NCBI GenBank assembly: GCA_036346225.1
Contig: JARFIW010000999.1
Location: forward strand, 4,943,001 to 5,007,000
Origin: Platerodrilus igneus
Lineage: Eukaryota > Arthropoda > Insecta > Coleoptera > Lycidae
Reading direction: 5' to 3'
Length of the DNA: 64,000 nt
Below the pieces are notes generated by a model that saw only the letters and a program-made list of their open reading frames with translations, was not told where the DNA came from and did no database searches. A program made the translations under genes and the position numbers. Shown here in pieces: positions 60,589-64,000 of the stretch (position 1 is its first letter; every line of letters starts with the position of its first letter).

Positions 60589-60786
60589 ATGTTTTTAAAA
60601 ATGATTAATTCAGGAACAGCGCAAGTTTATTCTGAATTTCTTTTCGGAATATTAGAAGGCATAAAATTATGCAAGTTTTCTCAATTCAACCACTTCTGTA
60701 TCTGTTACCGTTTAGGATATTCCAATGGAGAGCGTCACAAAAGTGACCACCGTGTATGTACATATTACAGTATGGGAACTCTTTAG
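60589..60786 (+). CDS. Small conserved ORF between LINE and F-box gene, right arm
   Basis: Counterpart of 48,291-48,488 with one Ile-to-Met difference near the end. No family recognised. Confidence 0.25.
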   Translation: MFLKMINSGTAQVYSEFLFGILEGIKLCKFSQFNHFCICYRLGYSNGERHKSDHRVCTYYSMGTL

Positions 60787-60897
60787 AATGTCACATCTAC
60801 GATACATAGCATAGAGCAACAATATTTTTGTCAAAAGAGATTTAGTTAATGCAGTTTCAACTCAAGCAGCAACTCGAACTTTAATTTTGTCGGGAAA

Positions 60898-61038
60898 ATG
60901 ACAGAAACAAGAAAAAAGACAAACAAATATGTAAAAATAAGCAATATGGTACCATCTAAAGTGAGCAATGTACGTAAAAAATATCAATTAAACATTGAAA
61001 AGGAAATTACAGAAATTTTAAAAAGCGTAGGCAGTTAG
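60898..61038 (+). CDS. 46-residue charged ORF, right arm only
   Basis: Starts MTETRKKTNKYVKISN and ends ITEILKSVGS; Lys/Glu-rich and probably helical. The left-arm equivalent is broken by one missing A near the start. It sits divergently from the LINE and upstream of the F-box promoter. Confidence 0.25.
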   Translation: MTETRKKTNKYVKISNMVPSKVSNVRKKYQLNIEKEITEILKSVGS

Positions 61039-61168
61039 AAATGTTCACATATTAGATAATTAATGAACAATAACTTAAAACAGAATACAAATATAATTAG
61101 AAATATTCATTCAACCATAAAAAACGAATAAAATAGAGATCAATGAACCAAAATGACATCACGCTCCA

Positions 61169-61193
61169 TTGAACCATAGCTGTTATGGTTCAA
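61169..61193. promoter_or_regulatory. Perfect 10-bp dyad upstream of the TATA box, right arm
   Basis: TTGAACCATA / TATGGTTCAA with centre GCTGT, unchanged from the left arm. Confidence 0.5.
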
Positions 61194-61207
61194 TAATTCC
61201 CACTGGG

Positions 61208-61216
61208 TATAAATAG
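61208..61216 (+). promoter_or_regulatory. TATA box of the right-arm F-box gene
   Basis: TATAAATAG, 40 bp before the ATG at 61,256; initiator-like TCATTT follows at the expected distance. Confidence 0.7.
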
Positions 61217-61255
61217 TACAGTTCTAACACTTATCATTTAGTTCCATCAAGGAAA

Positions 61256-61531
61256 ATGTTTGAAATTTTCAAGTTTGTTACTGTGCTTTCTCTGCTTCCT
61301 GTGGAAATGTTGGCCAATATTTTGAGGTAAGTAATTATTGTTGATTATTATCATTTTGTGAAATATTTATATTGTTTTAGGTATTTGGATCCTGATTCTT
61401 TGTTGAATGTTGCGTTTACCAGCAAGCACTTAATGCGAGTATGTAGAGGTGATCCCCTACTTCGTAAACGTGTTTGTGCCAAATTAATGTTAGAGAAAGA
61501 AAATTTCGACAACGATTTGGTGTTGATATGA
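61256..61531 (+). pseudogene. Short F-box protein, two exons, right arm (tail frameshifted)
   Basis: Exon 1 61,256-61,326 and exon 2 61,381-61,531, with the same splice sites as the left copy. The F-box itself is intact (LLPVEMLANILRYLDPDSLL, RVCRGDPLLRKRV). One A missing near 61,501 replaces the basic tail by NFDNDLVLI and a stop. The F-box could still fold. Confidence 0.7.
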
Positions 61532-61535
61532 AAAA

Positions 61536-61691
61536 ATGAAACGAAGACTTGGTCGTACTGTGTACAATAATGAAGGTATTCAACTTAAAGCAAAACCTTT
61601 TGCTATCATAGTTAATACTAGAGCTCCAGGAGGAAAAATAAAAACAAAGCAAGATGTCAGAAAACACCTTTATAGAAATATTAGATGTTAA
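61536..61691 (+). CDS. Small basic protein ORF, right arm
   Basis: 51 residues, MKRRLGRTVYNNEGIQLKAK to YRNIRC, fully open. In this arm it no longer overlaps the F-box stop, lying 4 bp after it. An AATAAA follows at 61,719. Confidence 0.4.
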   Translation: MKRRLGRTVYNNEGIQLKAKPFAIIVNTRAPGGKIKTKQDVRKHLYRNIRC

Positions 61692-61718
61692 GAATAATGA
61701 ATTGTAAAATTGTTATTG

Positions 61719-61724
61719 AATAAA
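61719..61724 (+). terminator. Polyadenylation signal
   Basis: AATAAA 28 bp after the basic ORF stop. The left arm reads GCATAAAG at this place, so the signal is lost there. Confidence 0.5.
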
Positions 61725-62829
61725 ATTGACTATGAAAATATATTTTGTAAATTTATAAATATTATATGACAATATATGCATGTAAATCTATCAATATATA
61801 ACAAAGTTATAACATAGACAATATAATTATTTAACAATAAAGATATTTTGTACATCCAAACTTTATTATTTATAAAATTTAGCGAGTGATTTAGTATGTA
61901 CAAAATAACAAAAATCATTCATTAAACATTTTCTGTAAAAACCAAGTTGCTGTGGAATTGAGTAAAGTTAAAATGAAATTGTCATTCACTAGCTTAACAT
62001 TTCGATAATATACATAAAAAGCACTGTTGAGTAAGATATTTCTTTTGGGTATTAAAAAACAGGGAGATATCACCCGTTAAATGATAAAATCAACATGTGC
62101 AATCTTTGTATGAGAAGATATTAAAACTCAGCAGTCCGATTTTATGATACATTGTATCCTCAAAGAAGACAGTCTGATCCAACCATATTTCGGTGTTTGT
62201 AGAACCATGTACACAGCAAGTATGGGGCATTCAAAAATTGGAAGTTCGCTAGCAGGATGAAACTTCTAATGAAATAGCCGTGTTACGTCCACTTTCTGAC
62301 GGCGTATTAAAGCTTACGCCATTTTATTTCATTATTCATTCATATAGATTCTGCTTTTGATACTCATACACCATCCTGTATATTAGACATTCCTACAATA
62401 AGTGCGCTTTGCTACAATTTCATTTAAACCTATTTGCTGCGAAATGGAAAGTTCTTCTATAATTTAAATAATCGGTACCTTGTTTCACGTATCCGTCGGC
62501 TTGATACATATGATTATAGACTGTGATTACTTCTTATAATACCCAAGCCTTAAGACTCTTTGAAATAATGTATCACACTTCTCTGATAAAGTTTGTTTCG
62601 AATTTCTATTAACACCTGTGTGTTTGATAACGTTGGGATTGAATAATAATTCTTGCTATAAAACGAGTTCAATTCATTCTTTCTGCATACAACCTAGAAT
62701 ATTTGTCGTTTTTGTTATCTACTGAATTTCGTGCACACCGTTGTGTGGTAAGTGCTTTAAGTTTTAAAAATGTACTTTTCATTGTAAATGATCTAATCTT
62801 TAATCGTACTTGTTATAGCTTTCTCCGGT

Positions 62830-63180
62830 GGACATGACCATCCATTACATTGACCCCTGATTGACGAAACAGTTACTTCTTTGGTGGAAGGATGCGCGGA
62901 TGGCATTGTCCCAGGTCCATCTGTTCCTCGCTGTCTTTGGGGAGGGTGTGACCAATCCAGCAACGTGGACGCGCAGGTGAGTGTTTCTTCCCTACTTATG
63001 CGTATTGGTCTTATATAATTGCCGACACCTCTAATAATTCTAATATTACTGTACCAAGAAGGGATTTTCCGGGTTCTAATTGGACGTATTCCGTTTATTA
63101 CTGGTGTGACTAAAGAGTGTGATATATTCAAGCAGAAATTCCTTTCACGTAGCTATTTATACCTATGCTATTTAACCGAT
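62830..63180 (+). other. Right-arm-specific segment with candidate exon
   Basis: The left arm joins CCTATC directly to AGGGGTC at about 46,186, skipping some 300 bp present here. Within it, 62,860-62,971 is GC-richer and open on the + strand (VEGCADGIVPGPSVPRCLWG, then GCDQSSNVDAQ), ending at a good donor GTGAGT. No family recognised; an upstream stop and missing acceptor keep it speculative. Confidence 0.25.
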
Positions 63181-63467
63181 AGGAAAAAGAACTTCCTGAC
63201 GCACTGCTATTATACAAATATGTATTCTCTTTAGACTTAGATATTGCCGAGACTAGAATCCATTTCGAGTTATGTCAATTGGGGTGGGGGGAAAACGTTT
63301 TCACTTATCCCGAGGTTACCGGACAGTAATTGTAAACATTGTGCATATTGTAAAATTGTAAATATTTTCTCGATGGGTATGCTCTGTAGTTTGGGGAAAC
63401 CGTTAAGTTAAATGTAGTTTAACCCAATAAACCATTTATTTTTTGTTATAACTTAATGTGTTAATTT

Positions 63468-63659
63468 CTATTGCAGATCGTACTGAACTTTTGATTCTTT
63501 ATTGCAGACAATTTCTTTGCTTGTGAAACCCCACCTACTCGCTGATTGAGCCAGGTCATTCTTTCCTTGTCCCTTCGGCTTACGTCTAGGTACATAGCAA
63601 ATACAAATGAATCCCAAGATGTCATATCGAATAACTGATTTGGAATGCAATGTATCCAC
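63468..63659 (-). CDS. Conserved small ORF of unknown function, right-arm copy
   Basis: Inverse counterpart of 45,704-45,895 (MDTLHSKSVIRYDILGF start), still open. Differences between copies are few. Confidence 0.25.
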   Translation of the reverse strand: MDTLHSKSVIRYDILGFICICYVPRRKPKGQGKNDLAQSASRWGFTSKEIVCNKESKVQYDLQ

Positions 63660-64000
63660 ATCACGTGTACAGAAAATATTAAGGAACCAAATTTCACACT
63701 TTCAAGTTAAAACCAGTACAAACTTTACATGCAAAAGATGAATGAAGAAGATTAAAATGTAGCCACTGATTATGTGACCAACTAACAGAAGATCCCCATT
63801 TTTGCTGTAAAATATTCTGATCCGATAAAACATTATTTACTAATAGTGGAATATTTAATAGAAAGATGAATGTCCTCGAGTAGTCCAGTCAGACCCCTGG
63901 GCAATTTTCCGTTAATGATTGATGCAGTCTTTTTAGGTAATCACTTACTCAGCCCATATTTTATATATGGTCCTGTGCTTAGGTTATCACGTTCTCCATA

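Larger units (their letters stand above)
53133..64000. repeat. Right arm of giant inverted repeat
   Basis: Inverse counterpart of 45,359-51,905, interrupted by the PLE-A dimer at 55,907-59,923 and carrying about 300 bp near 62,870-63,180 that the left arm lacks. It continues beyond the window. Confidence 0.92.

Noticed and set aside
61169..61193. Ecdysone response element upstream of the F-box gene
   Set aside because: Half sites are everted and 13 bp apart rather than inverted with 1-bp spacing, so the match to known elements is poor.
62793..63131. 112-codon minus-strand ORF
   Set aside because: It overlaps the GC-richer right-arm segment, and its Pro/Thr/Ser-rich composition looks like the shadow of the plus-strand frame.
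53133..64000. Giant inverted repeat as a pure assembly artefact
   Set aside because: Arms differ by substitutions, indels and arm-specific insertions, so they are separate loci; read-level confirmation is still lacking.

Overview
The window is eukaryotic, AT-rich nuclear DNA, most likely from an insect with a large, repeat-laden genome. The basis is spliced genes with GT-AG introns, a tRNA-derived SINE, piggyBac, Penelope-like, LINE and Ty3/gypsy elements of insect type, and many (TA)n microsatellites. The species cannot be named from the sequence. Host coding sequence is sparse and most of the window is mobile-element debris.

Layout. 1-590: inverted pair of Penelope-like element (PLE-A) 3' ends. 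2.0-3.8 kb: decayed gag-like fragment and a partial LTR. 4-8.9 kb: mostly anonymous, with a SINE at 7.05-7.3 kb bearing perfect target duplications. 8.9-11.6 kb: broken LINE. 13,385-24,329: six exons of a protein tyrosine phosphatase gene on the + strand, carrying most of the catalytic domain and the true stop codon. Its 10-kb intron holds a piggyBac copy with both inverted termini and TTAA duplications, LINE scraps, three Penelope-like families and a complete LTR. 24.4-27 kb: PLE-A end, then an inverted gag-protease remnant with a five-fold repeated leader. 29.8-31.2 kb: a PLE-C inverted pair between two (TA)n tracts. 31.4-38.1 kb: a frameshifted gypsy element with identifiable gag, protease, RT, RNase H and integrase. 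38-45 kb: anonymous sequence with a Psq/pogo-like transposase remnant.

45,359-64,000 is one giant inverted repeat. The left arm (45,359-51,905) and right arm (53,133-64,000, continuing past the window) flank a 1.2-kb spacer. Each arm carries a tiny two-exon F-box gene with TATA box and upstream dyad, a second basic ORF whose ATG overlaps the F-box stop codon, and a truncated PHD-finger LINE. A 4-kb PLE-A dimer (55,907-59,923) has inserted only in the right arm; the left arm preserves the empty site.

The most interesting signal is shared by four Penelope-like families (A, B, C, D). Each carries near its 3' end a compact RNA fold with hammerhead-ribozyme topology: stem I, an 8-nt box related to CUGANGA, stem II, GAAA, a 2-4-nt near-self-complementary helix III, then U-H and the other strand of stem I. 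Three of these families (A, B, C) also occur as head-to-head inverted dimers with 3' ends outward.
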